A DNA stretch of 22,003 bases from a virus, in the IMG/VR virus record IMGVR_UViG_3300021165_000529, positions 1 through 22,003 of that record; one strand, written 5' to 3'. Below the pieces are notes generated by a model, which searched no databases, had not been told where the DNA came from, and saw only the letters and a program-made list of their open reading frames with translations. Position numbers and translations under genes: made by a program. The stretch's first letter is position 1. Every line of letters begins with the position of its first letter. Of the stretch, positions 13,639 through 20,426 are shown piece after piece.

Positions 13639-14399
13639 ACGAAGGGCCTCATTCTTGCGGTCAAGGTTGCCCGGCCAGTGCCGAGGTTAGCGCGAGCTCG
13701 CCGCTCCGTAGATTTCGCGAGGTACTGTCTTGCGTGATACGTCGCCAACTCCCGATCCGTCCACGCAACGCTGGGCAGGACGAGGAGCTCGTTCAGCACG
13801 TTATGGACGATGGTGTCTTCGAGATCGTCCACGATCACTGCGGGCATGCTTGTTGAGGACGTCTTTGGCTTCAGTGCGTAGAACAACCGGATCGCGTAGG
13901 GCTTCACGTTGTCCGGCGCGGGCAGAACCACAAACCGATCGGGCGACACCTGCGTGAAATACCGCGGATCAGAGGTGCCCTCCAGAGCGCTCTCCGACAG
14001 AGTGAAGCTGCTGGGCGCATTGAACTCTGCGGCAGCGAACGGGGTGCCGTTGAAGTTGCCGCTGCCGGCCCACAGCGCTGCCGGGTCCACGCCTCCGAAA
14101 ACATCCACCCAGTCGGGAAAGTGGTCGATAGCCTCCTCCAGTGTCAGCACGGCAAGCGGCGAGTCGTTGACCAACACGCGGAAGACCGCGTGGACCTCCG
14201 AGTCCGTGGGCTTGGTATAGGTGTAGTCAGCGACACCGGCGGTGAGGGTGTACATAGGCTGGGCGTAGCGCCATGCGAGTGTGCGCTCACAGGCGCGGCG
14301 GGCGGCCCGGTTGATGTGCTCCAACACCATCGGGCGCGGGCACCCGGGGACACTCGGCTCGATGCGAGACAGCAGTGTGTCGAAGTTCCTGTAGGACAT
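13635..14399 (-). CDS. Head-tail adaptor / tail tube-like protein
   Basis: 254 aa; ATG at 14399 overlaps the previous stop (TGATG). The helical N-terminus (MVLEHINRAARRACERTLAW) followed by YTLTAGVADYTYTKP and later RFVVLPAPD with a C-terminal helix resembles podoviral adaptor proteins that form a ring under the portal and nucleate the short tail (role comparable to gp11 of T7 or gp4 of P22). Its immediate neighbour is a second protein of the same general architecture, so one may be the proximal and the other the distal ring. The identification is from architecture and order, not from a specific catalytic motif. Confidence 0.62.
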   Translation of the reverse strand: MSYRNFDTLLSRIEPSVPGCPRPMVLEHINRAARRACERTLAWRYAQPMYTLTAGVADYTYTKPTDSEVHAVFRVLVNDSPLAVLTLEEAIDHFPDWVDVFGGVDPAALWAGSGNFNGTPFAAAEFNAPSSFTLSESALEGTSDPRYFTQVSPDRFVVLPAPDNVKPYAIRLFYALKPKTSSTSMPAVIVDDLEDTIVHNVLNELLVLPSVAWTDRELATYHARQYLAKSTERRARANLGTGRATLTARMRPFV

Positions 14400-15043
14400 C
14401 AGATCACCTCGCCCTTATCCATACCGGCCGACTTCGTGTCAGTGATCTTGCGGCTCTGGAGCCCCGCACCCAGTGCCTGCATGAAGCTGTCAGAGAACAG
14501 CTTGGCCCGGCCAGACTGGACATGCTCGTCGTCGATCGACTCGGCGAGGTAGACCACGCCGTCTACCAAGACTGGGAAGTAGACGTCCGTGAGAACGTCA
14601 ATCGCGGCGTCGAGGGCATAGCTCGGTGGGGTCTTCGCATACTCACCGACAAGAATTACCCCCGCCGCAGGGCGGGGGTACAGGAAGTAGCGGTCGGGGT
14701 TCTTCACATGGCGCATGAAGTTGACCGGTTGCCCGGCCGCCTCCCGCATCCAGCCGGGGTAGTTCCGGTTCATGGTCTCGCGGTCGACCTCGGTGACCGC
14801 GTTGCCGTTCTTGATCTGAAAGATGTCGATCAACCGAATGGCGTCCGACGGCAGGACCTGTGCCGCGGAGTCGGTCGTCGTCGCAATGTCCACGATGTCA
14901 GAAAAGAGATCGGGGCGCAGGATCGCCATACGCTTCAGTGTCTGATTGACGTACGAAAGCAGCACCGAATCGCTGTAGCGATATGGCGCGGTCTGGTCCT
15001 GCACAAGGCGCCGAGCCTCGGTTATGACATCTGCGGGCGTCAT
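14399..15043 (-). CDS. Adaptor-like head completion protein (DUF6682-like)
   Basis: 214 aa; ATG at 15043 in an ATGA junction. The N-terminus (MTPADVITEARRLVQDQTAP, then YRYSDSVLLSYVNQTLKRMA) is the hallmark of a phage adaptor family I recall as DUF6682: two helices, an aromatic-Ser turn, then RPDLF. The middle is beta-rich (RYFLYPRPAAGVILVGEYAK), and helices at the C-terminus contain DDEHV and a basic tail. It is expected to dock to the portal and close the head. A perfect 10-bp inverted repeat lies inside the gene at 14657-14680. Confidence 0.68.
   Translation of the reverse strand: MTPADVITEARRLVQDQTAPYRYSDSVLLSYVNQTLKRMAILRPDLFSDIVDIATTTDSAAQVLPSDAIRLIDIFQIKNGNAVTEVDRETMNRNYPGWMREAAGQPVNFMRHVKNPDRYFLYPRPAAGVILVGEYAKTPPSYALDAAIDVLTDVYFPVLVDGVVYLAESIDDEHVQSGRAKLFSDSFMQALGAGLQSRKITDTKSAGMDKGEVI
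14657..14680 (-). repeat. Perfect GC-rich inverted repeat inside the adaptor-like gene
   Basis: The arms TACCCCCGCC and GGCGGGGGTA form a 10-bp perfect stem around a 4-base loop, within codons for Tyr-Pro-Arg-Pro-Ala-Ala-Gly-Val. It would form a very stable RNA hairpin. A regulatory role is unproved; it may be a coding coincidence. Confidence 0.55.
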
Positions 15044-15285
15044 TCAGGCAAGTTCCTCGATGCGTCTGCCGACAGTTCCGCCGAACTATACACCGGTTCG
15101 GTCAGGTTGTCATCAGCCACGAGCTCAATCTTCTTCGTGCGCTTCTTGGCCTTCTCCACGGACGTCGTCACGAAGCGCTCCGGGTACGCTTCCTGCTCGG
15201 TCACTTCCTCGCACAGAGGGTTCTTGGCGAGTACCGGGTGCCATTCGTAGATGAACCCGTCGTTTTTATTACGAAGATACTGCAT
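15040..15285 (-). CDS. Small hypothetical protein
   Basis: 81 aa. The ATG at 15285 overlaps the stop of the upstream gene (TGATG); a GTG one codon earlier is less likely. It starts MQYLRNKNDGFIYEWHPVLA, a pattern (x-YLRN-x-x-G-x-IY-x-W) that I recall from short phage proteins, and it continues acidic (CEEVTEQEAYP) and then basic (KAKKRTKK). No membrane segment or catalytic motif is visible. It belongs to the run of small genes between the head fibre-like gene and the adaptors. Function unknown. Confidence 0.75.
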   Translation of the reverse strand: MQYLRNKNDGFIYEWHPVLAKNPLCEEVTEQEAYPERFVTTSVEKAKKRTKKIELVADDNLTEPVYSSAELSADASRNLPE

Positions 15286-15464
15286 CACTTCTTCCCTTTT
15301 TTGGTCATTCCTGCCTCGCTCATAGCGATAGCGATGGCTTGTTTTCGGCTTTTCACGCCCGGAGCTTTCTTCGGACCCTTCGGGTCAATGCCACCGTGCA
15401 GGGTGCCGCGCTTATACTCACCCATCACCTTGGCGACTTTGGCTGTCTGTGCCTTCGTGGGCAT
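15285..15464 (-). CDS. Lys-rich mini-protein, DUF6496-like
   Basis: 59 aa, ATG at 15464 to TGA at 15285, one base after the upstream gene's stop. It contains 13 lysines and 2 arginines against 3 acidic residues. The N-terminal helix TKAQTAKVAKVMGEYKRGTL, the central HGG...KGPKK turn and the helix KQAIAIAMSEAGM match a short family I remember as DUF6496, whose function is unknown. The strong positive charge would allow nucleic acid binding, but that is inference. Confidence 0.78.
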   Translation of the reverse strand: MPTKAQTAKVAKVMGEYKRGTLHGGIDPKGPKKAPGVKSRKQAIAIAMSEAGMTKKGKK

Positions 15465-15465
15465 G

Positions 15466-15696
15466 TCACTTCCTTTTCCCTGACGGCGACACCGGCCACG
15501 ACTTGCGCGCGGGGCCGGTCTTCTTGGCCGCCATGGTGCGCTTCTCAGTAGCGGTCATCTTGGCAGCAGCCGCGACCGGGCGGCAGGCGGGGTAGGCACG
15601 TGAGGACTTCTCAGACCCGGAGCGACCGCACTCCTTGCCGGTCTTGGTGTCGACCCACTTCTCCCCGAACCACTTGCCTAGCCCGCCCTTGCTCAT
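15466..15696 (-). CDS. Basic mini-protein, DUF5872-like
   Basis: 76 aa; ATG at 15696 in an ATGA junction. The sequence has GKWFGEKWVDTKTGKECGRS, then AYPACRPVAAAAKMT and a Lys/Arg-rich tail. The combination K-W-V-D, C-G-R and Y-P-x-C-R-P corresponds, from memory, to DUF5872-type proteins seen in phages, giant viruses and some bacteria. The two conserved cysteines (in ECGR and PACRP) could be structural or bind a metal. The net charge is strongly positive. The function of the family is unknown. Confidence 0.78.
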   Translation of the reverse strand: MSKGGLGKWFGEKWVDTKTGKECGRSGSEKSSRAYPACRPVAAAAKMTATEKRTMAAKKTGPARKSWPVSPSGKRK

Positions 15697-15860
15697 TTCT
15701 TCACCCGGTTATCCGGGCCGCTCCAGCCACCGCCGCGCTTCTTGTACTCCTTCGAGGCCCATGCGTTGGCATAGGCGCTGGGGTACACGTCGAACTTGGC
15801 CTTGGCCGCAGCCTTGACCTTGGACCAGAGTGCTGGATTGGTGGGCTTGGGGCTGGCCAT
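15693..15860 (-). CDS. Basic mini-protein, possible HMG-like/DUF-type helix protein
   Basis: 55 aa, ATG at 15860 to TGA at 15693 (ATGA junction with the next gene). It begins MASPKPTNPALWSKVKAAAK and continues with KFDVYPSAYANAWASKEYKKRGGGW. The W-x5-A-K-x-K-F-x-V-Y-P-S-A-Y-A-N-x-W-A pattern is one I have seen as a repeated module in aquatic phage and large-virus proteins of unknown function. It is basic and helical, ending in a Gly-rich turn. Nucleic acid binding is conceivable but unproved. Confidence 0.78.
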   Translation of the reverse strand: MASPKPTNPALWSKVKAAAKAKFDVYPSAYANAWASKEYKKRGGGWSGPDNRVKK

Positions 15861-15861
15861 G

Positions 15862-16122
15862 TCAGCAGTTCCATGCTTTGAGGGATAGCGCCTTCCGCGT
15901 CGGCTTGCCCTTCTCGTCCTTCATCGGACCGGGCATCCCAGACATGCGGGCGCAAAACGACTTCCGGCGACCCTCGTCTTCCTTGGTCTTGGGGTTTGGG
16001 GCCGGCGGTTTCAGTCCGGGCTTGCCCGGGTTGGCCTTGTTGTAGGACGCCCGGCCGGCCGCATTGAGGCCACCCTTGGGGTCCTTTCCCTCTTTTCGGG
16101 TCCATGCGGGAGTCTTGGCCAT
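15862..16122 (-). CDS. Basic mini-protein, DUF6321-like
   Basis: 86 aa. ATG at 16122 overlaps the stop of the head fibre-like gene (TAATG), which fixes the start; an upstream in-frame ATG would lie far inside that gene. The start KTPAWTRKEGKDPKGGLNAA, the middle GRASYNKANPGKPGLKPP and the end FCARMSGMPGPM...KALSLKAWNC match a short phage/aquatic family I remember as DUF6321. It is rich in Lys, Pro and Gly and appears poorly ordered except for the C-terminal part. Function unknown. Confidence 0.82.
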   Translation of the reverse strand: MAKTPAWTRKEGKDPKGGLNAAGRASYNKANPGKPGLKPPAPNPKTKEDEGRRKSFCARMSGMPGPMKDEKGKPTRKALSLKAWNC

Positions 16123-17162
16123 TACGCGACCACCCCTTTGATGACAACAAACTGCAGTACGGGGGTGTCGATCCCTGTGCTCGGAACGCTGGCGTTGTCG
16201 ATGTTGCCCACGGAGATCACGCAGGAGCCGGCTGCCGTCTCGACCACGTGGGTCTGGTAGTACTTGCGCGTGCCAGCCGCGCACCCGGACTTGATACACA
16301 GGGCGACCACGTCGTTGGCACCAATCTCGCTGTTGGTGAAGGTGAACTCGTCGGCCTCATGTCCCGAGATTGCTGCGGCAAAGAGGGTGATTGCACCTGA
16401 GGCCTTGTTGAGGGTAACCCCGGTCGTTCGGCTAGTCAGCTGCGTGACAGTGCCACCCGCTCCAGTGGTGTACCCCACAGCCTGCGTGGCGAGCACCGTC
16501 GTGCCGCGGACTGTGGACGCAGTAGTCGCACCAACCGAAGTACCATCGATAACCCCACTGTCAATGTCCACCTTAGGCAGGTTCACCTCGCCGGTGCCCT
16601 TGGGCGTGATATTGACGTCGATGTCGGTGTCAGTGCCGTCGGCACCCAGCGTGTTGCCGGTAAGGTTGACCCCTGCGGCCGCAGCACTCGTGGCCAGCGT
16701 CGTCGATTCTATCAGCGTCAGCCCGGAGAAGCTACCGGTGAAGGTGACGCCCGAGATGGTACCGCCCGTGAGAGCGACCGCGTTGGCGTTCTGGGTGGCG
16801 ATGGTGCCGAGGCCGAGGTTGGTCCGCGCACCCGAGGCGTCAGACGCCCCTGTGCCGCCGTCGGCGACGGCGAGGTCTGTGATCCCCGTGATGGTGCCGC
16901 CGGTGATGGCCGCCTTGGCTACGCTCACTGAGCCCGTGCCGTTGGGCGCGAGGACGAGGTTCCCGTTCGTGTTGAGCGTGCTGATGGTATTGCCGTCGAG
17001 GCGGACGTTATCCACAGAGGCGGAGCCGGTACTGAGCTTCAGCGCCGTGGCTGTACCTGTCGCACTTAGGACGGATTTCTCCGCAGCGTCAGGGCCGCCA
17101 TCAATGTGCAGCAGCTGGGGAAAGCTGTTCTTGATCTTCTCGTTGGTAAGATTTGTGGGCAC
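16122..17162 (-). CDS. Fibre-like virion protein (head fibre or tail fibre candidate)
   Basis: 346 aa with a GTG start at 17162, preceded by an AGGGGG purine tract. Glycine/threonine-rich repeats fill residues about 60-250, for example ITGGTITGITDLAVADGGTG followed by ASDASGARTNLGLGT, the 'GGTG-x5-AR-x-NLGL' signature of phage fibre shafts, then LTGGTISGVTFTGS. The C-terminal ~95 residues (ISGHEADEFTFTNSEIGAND and following) form a separate beta domain with two cysteines. Because it follows the capsid and decoration genes rather than the tail genes, a head fibre is as likely as a tail fibre. A 24-base hairpin lies just upstream. Confidence 0.7.
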   Translation of the reverse strand: MPTNLTNEKIKNSFPQLLHIDGGPDAAEKSVLSATGTATALKLSTGSASVDNVRLDGNTISTLNTNGNLVLAPNGTGSVSVAKAAITGGTITGITDLAVADGGTGASDASGARTNLGLGTIATQNANAVALTGGTISGVTFTGSFSGLTLIESTTLATSAAAAGVNLTGNTLGADGTDTDIDVNITPKGTGEVNLPKVDIDSGVIDGTSVGATTASTVRGTTVLATQAVGYTTGAGGTVTQLTSRTTGVTLNKASGAITLFAAAISGHEADEFTFTNSEIGANDVVALCIKSGCAAGTRKYYQTHVVETAAGSCVISVGNIDNASVPSTGIDTPVLQFVVIKGVVA

Positions 17163-17182
17163 GGTGCTATCCCCCTATAGGT

Positions 17183-17206
17183 AGTGGAGGCCTGATGGCC
17201 TCCACT
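17183..17206 (-). terminator. Strong hairpin between candidate decoration gene and fibre-like gene
   Basis: A perfect 10-bp inverted repeat (AGTGGAGGCC / GGCCTCCACT) with a 4-base loop lies between the stop at 17211 and the GTG at 17162. On the transcribed strand it is followed by ACCTATAG rather than a T tract. It could be a weak intrinsic terminator, an attenuator or an RNA processing/stability structure. The hairpin is seen; the role is inferred. Confidence 0.5.
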
Positions 17207-17210
17207 CGTG

Positions 17211-17687
17211 TTAGACAAGGACGTAATCGAAGATCACGTCGATGTGGGTCGCGGTCGTGACGTTGCTGCCGGTCTTGCCAACGGTGACGGCCGTGCTCAC
17301 GTCATTGGCAGTGTAGGACGCACCATCCGCGAGGACAGCCGCGCCTGTGCCGCCGTCAGTGAGCACCGTGCTCTGCGTCAGGCTGGCCTGAGCAAAAGCA
17401 ACGAGCTTGCGTCCGGTGGACAGCGTACCCAGCACATCCACGGTCGTGACTGCGCCAGCAGCACCACCAACGGCGATGGCCTTGCAGCTTACCATGCGAA
17501 TGGACTTGCCAGTTACGGCCGGGACTAGCGTAGCCCCAGCATTCACTTCAGCGATCGTAAACCGCTGACGCACGTTCAAGATAGCACCGGCGATAACCGC
17601 CGACCCCGTCACCGTCAGCGACTGCAGAGTTGCATTGCCGCTGTTGATTCGCACGTTGTCCTGCGAGATGCCTGTATAAACACCCAT
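17211..17687 (-). CDS. Putative capsid decoration / minor head protein
   Basis: 158 aa; ATG at 17687 is preceded by AAGGAGACTGAAC. The sequence is rich in Ala, Val, Thr and Gly with alternating hydrophobic residues and few charges, as in jelly-roll or beta-sandwich surface proteins. It starts TGISQDNVRINSGNATLQSL and ends in a hydrophobic strand (IDVIFDYVLV). Its size equals that of the neighbour at 17733-18209, which also follows the coat gene, and both are probably abundant head proteins. Hairpins lie on both sides of the gene, suggesting separate control of dosage. Similarity to a named decoration protein was not recognised. Confidence 0.72.
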   Translation of the reverse strand: MGVYTGISQDNVRINSGNATLQSLTVTGSAVIAGAILNVRQRFTIAEVNAGATLVPAVTGKSIRMVSCKAIAVGGAAGAVTTVDVLGTLSTGRKLVAFAQASLTQSTVLTDGGTGAAVLADGASYTANDVSTAVTVGKTGSNVTTATHIDVIFDYVLV

Positions 17688-17711
17688 GTTCAGTCTCCTT
17701 TCTGGGGGAGA

Positions 17712-17729
17712 TGGGGGCCGAAGCCCCCA
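17712..17729 (-). terminator. GC-rich UUCG-loop hairpin upstream of candidate decoration gene
   Basis: On the transcribed strand this reads TGGGGGC-TTCG-GCCCCCA, a 7-bp stem closed by the very stable C(UUCG)G tetraloop, in the 45-base gap between genes. The sequence after it is TCTCCCCC, not a T run, followed by the AAGGAG ribosome binding site. It may be an attenuator, a partial terminator or an mRNA stabiliser. Confidence 0.5.
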
Positions 17730-17732
17730 CCG

Positions 17733-18209
17733 TTAGGCCGACGGGATGACGCCAAGGTCAGCGCCCATGTTGACCACTGCCAGCGAGACCTTGACGCGGG
17801 CAGCGTCGATGCTGGCGGAGTTGAGCGTCAGCAGGATGTTGGTGTTCACCGCGCAGTAGTAGGCCGTCGCGTCGGCATAGCCGCCGGTGGTGCCCACTGC
17901 AGCGTTCAGATCGAAGCCATCAACCCAGAAGTCAACGGTCCCGCCGCCGATGCCGACGTCGATGTTACCCGCGGCGCCCTCTGCCTTCTCCAGCGTCGCA
18001 ACGCCAGACAGAACAAATGCGCCTTTGGGCAGCACGCCGATCACCAGTGTATCGGTCGAAGTCAGCGCGGTGGCGCCAGCAGCGATCCGAGCAGCAGCGA
18101 TCTTAGCGAAATCGAGCTCGATCTCCATAACGCTGAGGCGGTCGGTGTAGCTGGCGGTGAAGCCAACCGAGTTCTTGTAGAACCCGAGGGAGTCAGTGTA
18201 CGCAACCAT
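17733..18209 (-). CDS. Putative capsid decoration / minor head protein
   Basis: 158 aa; ATG at 18209 with AAGGAG in the 12-base gap after the coat gene. The N-terminus VAYTDSLGFYKNSVGFTASY is followed by beta-rich sequence with few charges, including TLVIGVLPKGAFVLSGVATL, GNIDVGIGGGTVDFWVDGFD and a C-terminal strand set. The pattern 'lipophilic strand - LPKGA - strand - D-V-G' is one I associate with small head-associated proteins encoded just after phage coat genes. It probably decorates or stabilises the capsid; function is inferred from position and composition. Confidence 0.74.
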   Translation of the reverse strand: MVAYTDSLGFYKNSVGFTASYTDRLSVMEIELDFAKIAAARIAAGATALTSTDTLVIGVLPKGAFVLSGVATLEKAEGAAGNIDVGIGGGTVDFWVDGFDLNAAVGTTGGYADATAYYCAVNTNILLTLNSASIDAARVKVSLAVVNMGADLGVIPSA

Positions 18210-18221
18210 GATCAGGTCTCC

Positions 18222-19148
18222 TTATGCGAACTGGACGACGGCTTGCGCCAGCGCCTCGGGTTTCACAACCTTGTAGCCGTACACCTGCAGGCCGCGGATG
18301 ATGTTGCCGAAGGTGGACTGCGCGCGAAGCGTTTCCATCTCGGTCATCTGCGACGCGAAGGTGAAGCCCATCTTGTGGCCGGCGATGATCGACGTCTTAC
18401 CCGAAGCAACGTTCAGGTTGTGCGACACATAGAGCGTGAAGCGGTCGATCATGCCGAGACGGCCGTTGCGGACTGGGGTGATGCTGTCGCCGGTGAGCGA
18501 GGCGTCCTTCAGTTCCGACTTCTTGATCAGGCCAGCCATACGAGCCGGGATGATCAGGTAGCGGTCCGACTCGGGGACGTTGGCCTCGTCGAGAACGGTG
18601 CCCATGTCCACGATCAGATCAACCACCGAGGTGGTGGCGCTGGCGCCGTCCTTGGTCACAGTCAGCGGAGCGCCGGCCGTGCCGAGGTTGAAGGCTGCTG
18701 ATTGCTGGCCAGCGGTCGCACCTTTGTTCAGGGCGCCGATCCCCGGCAGCATGTCGGTCAGCACGCGCTGGTCGATCTTGATCTTCATCTGCTCGGAGGC
18801 ATCCTTCGACCACATGTCCATCAACTTGATGTCCGACTGGACACGGTCGATGTCGTCTTCGACGCAGGAGAAGTACTCGCCTTTGTCGATGACCAACTGC
18901 AGCTTCGGCGCGTCGGGGTTCTCCACGACGAGGTTCTGACCCTTGACGTACTCGCGGATCGTGATGTTGGGCTGGGTACGGATGTTGACCGTATCGCCCT
19001 GATTGCGAATCTCGCCTTCGTAGTCGGTGTTGCTGATGGCAGCAAGCACGGTGGAGTCGTAGAAGTTCTCGATCAGTTTACCCGACCAGATTTCCGGAAT
19101 GAAGTTCCCCGAGTAGTCGGGGCGTCCGGGTGCAACAGGATAGGCCAT
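18222..19148 (-). CDS. Major capsid protein
   Basis: 308 aa. I placed the start at ATG 19148 because AAAGGA lies seven bases before it; a GTG at 19163 would place that site inside the gene. The sequence shows features of HK97-fold coat proteins of the P22-like/podoviral kind: an N-terminal arm with FIPEIWSGKLIENFYDSTVL, a beta-hairpin region (GDTVNIRTQPNITIREYVKG), a spine helix (DDIDRVQSDIKLMDMWSKDA), a central domain with VDLIVDMGTVLDEANVPESD followed by RYLIIPARMAGLIKKSE, and a C-terminal strand set (IRGLQVYGYKVVKPEALAQA). It is preceded by the scaffold gene and followed by candidate decoration genes, the standard order. It forms the icosahedral shell. Confidence 0.88.
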   Translation of the reverse strand: MAYPVAPGRPDYSGNFIPEIWSGKLIENFYDSTVLAAISNTDYEGEIRNQGDTVNIRTQPNITIREYVKGQNLVVENPDAPKLQLVIDKGEYFSCVEDDIDRVQSDIKLMDMWSKDASEQMKIKIDQRVLTDMLPGIGALNKGATAGQQSAAFNLGTAGAPLTVTKDGASATTSVVDLIVDMGTVLDEANVPESDRYLIIPARMAGLIKKSELKDASLTGDSITPVRNGRLGMIDRFTLYVSHNLNVASGKTSIIAGHKMGFTFASQMTEMETLRAQSTFGNIIRGLQVYGYKVVKPEALAQAVVQFA

Positions 19149-19173
19149 GTGGTGTCCTTTCACTTAGCCAGTT

Positions 19174-20163
19174 TTAGGTTATACGACCTTCCCGCTGTGC
19201 AGCGAAAATGTCGCGCTCGATCCGGTCACGCTCCTGCTCCCGCCCCCTATACAGACCTTTCCGCACATCGTCAAAGAACTTGGCGACATCTGTGCGGGTG
19301 TAAGGCTTGGCTGCGTTACCAGTTGTGGTACCAGCAGCTGTGCGCCCACGCCCGGGTGCGATCTGTTTTTCGAGTTGGGTGGCAGCCACGTTCCGAGTTT
19401 GTTGGGCAACAGAATTACCATTCAGCGACTGCCACGTACGAAAGAAACCTCCGACACGACGGGCGTCGAGCTGATTCTGCGCGCTGTCGAGGTACGTCTG
19501 CCGGGTCATGCCGGACAACGGGTCGACTTCGAGCAGCCAGCTATGGAAGTTCTGGTTGGCGTTGATCTCGCGCCAATCGGGGACTTCCGCCGACAGTTCC
19601 GTCCAGAACATCTGCTCAGCATTCAGCGCCTGTCGCTGTACAACGCTCTCCACCTTGGGGACGACGTTGTTCTGGAGTTGGGCAAGCGACCGTCGCAGCT
19701 CTGCGACTTCTTGGTCACGCCCCGACATCTCCTCACGAGCTGCGCGGCGCATGACTTCGATCGAATCCCCGTAATCCTCGACGTCCTTCTCGGTGATGAG
19801 CTTTGCCGCGGCCACCTGTGCAGGCGTGCTTGCCTGCTGGGGTGCGGTAAGCGACGCGATCAGCTGTTCGAGCTGACCGAGACGTTGGCTCAACTGGTTG
19901 TTCTCCGCCCGAAGGCGAGTGGTATCAGCGTTGTACATCCCTTGCAGGGAGCGCCAGCGCTGTTCGTAGGTCTGGTCTTCGTTCGTGGTGCCGGATCGCC
20001 CTTGCTCGGTGGACGCCGGCTCAGCTGCAGCTTCTCCTGCCCCGTTGGCTGCCGTGGTCTGTGCGGCCGGAGCCTCCACCTGCGCTGCAGGTTCGGAGTT
20101 CAGGTCCTCGTACAGCTTGGCAACAGCCTCAGACTGCCTTTGAATTTGCGCGGGAATGGCCAT
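19174..20163 (-). CDS. Capsid scaffolding protein
   Basis: 329 aa; ATG at 20163 with GAGGAG seven bases upstream. The N-terminal ~60 residues are Ala/Glu/Gln-rich and disordered. Residues about 65-105 (YEQRWRSLQGMYNADTTRLR, then AENNQLSQRLGQLEQLIASL) form a coiled coil, a second helical stretch (EVAELRRSLAQLQNNVVPKV) follows, and the C-terminal part is basic (TRTDVAKFFDDVRKGLYRGR). Extended helices, a charged C-terminus and the place directly before the coat gene are characteristic of podoviral scaffolds, which guide coat assembly around the portal and leave before DNA packaging. Sequence identity among scaffolds is low, so this rests on architecture and context. Confidence 0.85.
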   Translation of the reverse strand: MAIPAQIQRQSEAVAKLYEDLNSEPAAQVEAPAAQTTAANGAGEAAAEPASTEQGRSGTTNEDQTYEQRWRSLQGMYNADTTRLRAENNQLSQRLGQLEQLIASLTAPQQASTPAQVAAAKLITEKDVEDYGDSIEVMRRAAREEMSGRDQEVAELRRSLAQLQNNVVPKVESVVQRQALNAEQMFWTELSAEVPDWREINANQNFHSWLLEVDPLSGMTRQTYLDSAQNQLDARRVGGFFRTWQSLNGNSVAQQTRNVAATQLEKQIAPGRGRTAAGTTTGNAAKPYTRTDVAKFFDDVRKGLYRGREQERDRIERDIFAAQREGRIT

Positions 20164-20195
20164 TTAGACGCTCCTCTCGGGTGTGCGTGATTGGA

Positions 20196-20426
20196 TCAGC
20201 TGCCCCTGCGGGGCTGTGCTGCTAAGTCAGGGGACTCCGTCATGAGCCTGTGCAGCTCCGACAAGACCTGACACCGCCCCTGAGCAAGTGCCACGGTCTG
20301 CGGTCCGACGTTGGGGAGCCGTTCAAGCTCCGAGGTCCGCCACTCTCCCAACCATTCCAAGATGATCGGGTATTGGCGGACGCTGACTGCCAGCGCGCGG
20401 ACTACTTCGGGGGAGACCTGCTTCAC
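20196..20426 (-). CDS. Small protein between portal and scaffold genes, unknown function
   Basis: 76 aa. The GTG start at 20426 lies in a GTGA junction with the portal stop, so translation is probably coupled. The sequence is helical: EVVRALAVSVRQYPIILEWL, then GEWRTSELERLPNVGPQTVA and a helix QGRCQVLSELHRLM. The central 'LERLPNVGPQTVALAQGR' resembles short helix-turn-helix modules that bind proteins or DNA, but I do not recognise the family. Position suggests a role in head assembly or packaging. Confidence 0.76.
   Translation of the reverse strand: MKQVSPEVVRALAVSVRQYPIILEWLGEWRTSELERLPNVGPQTVALAQGRCQVLSELHRLMTESPDLAAQPRRGS

Noticed and set aside
14375-15250. Long open frames on the plus strand, such as 14375-15250, 2515-3243, 12868-13737 and 19375-20190
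   Set aside because: They lie opposite well-supported minus-strand genes, have no recognisable domains, and are rich in Arg/Val/Gly as expected from antisense reading of GC-rich coding DNA.
16123-16299. Longer version of the DUF6321-like protein starting upstream at 16299
   Set aside because: The extension would lie wholly inside the preceding fibre-like gene in another frame. The TAATG junction at 16120-16124 and the typical family start at 16122 fit better.
20202-20214. Short GCCCC-TGC-GGGGC hairpin as a terminator
   Set aside because: It is only 5 bp, lies inside the 76-aa gene and has no T tract; such stems are expected by chance at this base composition.
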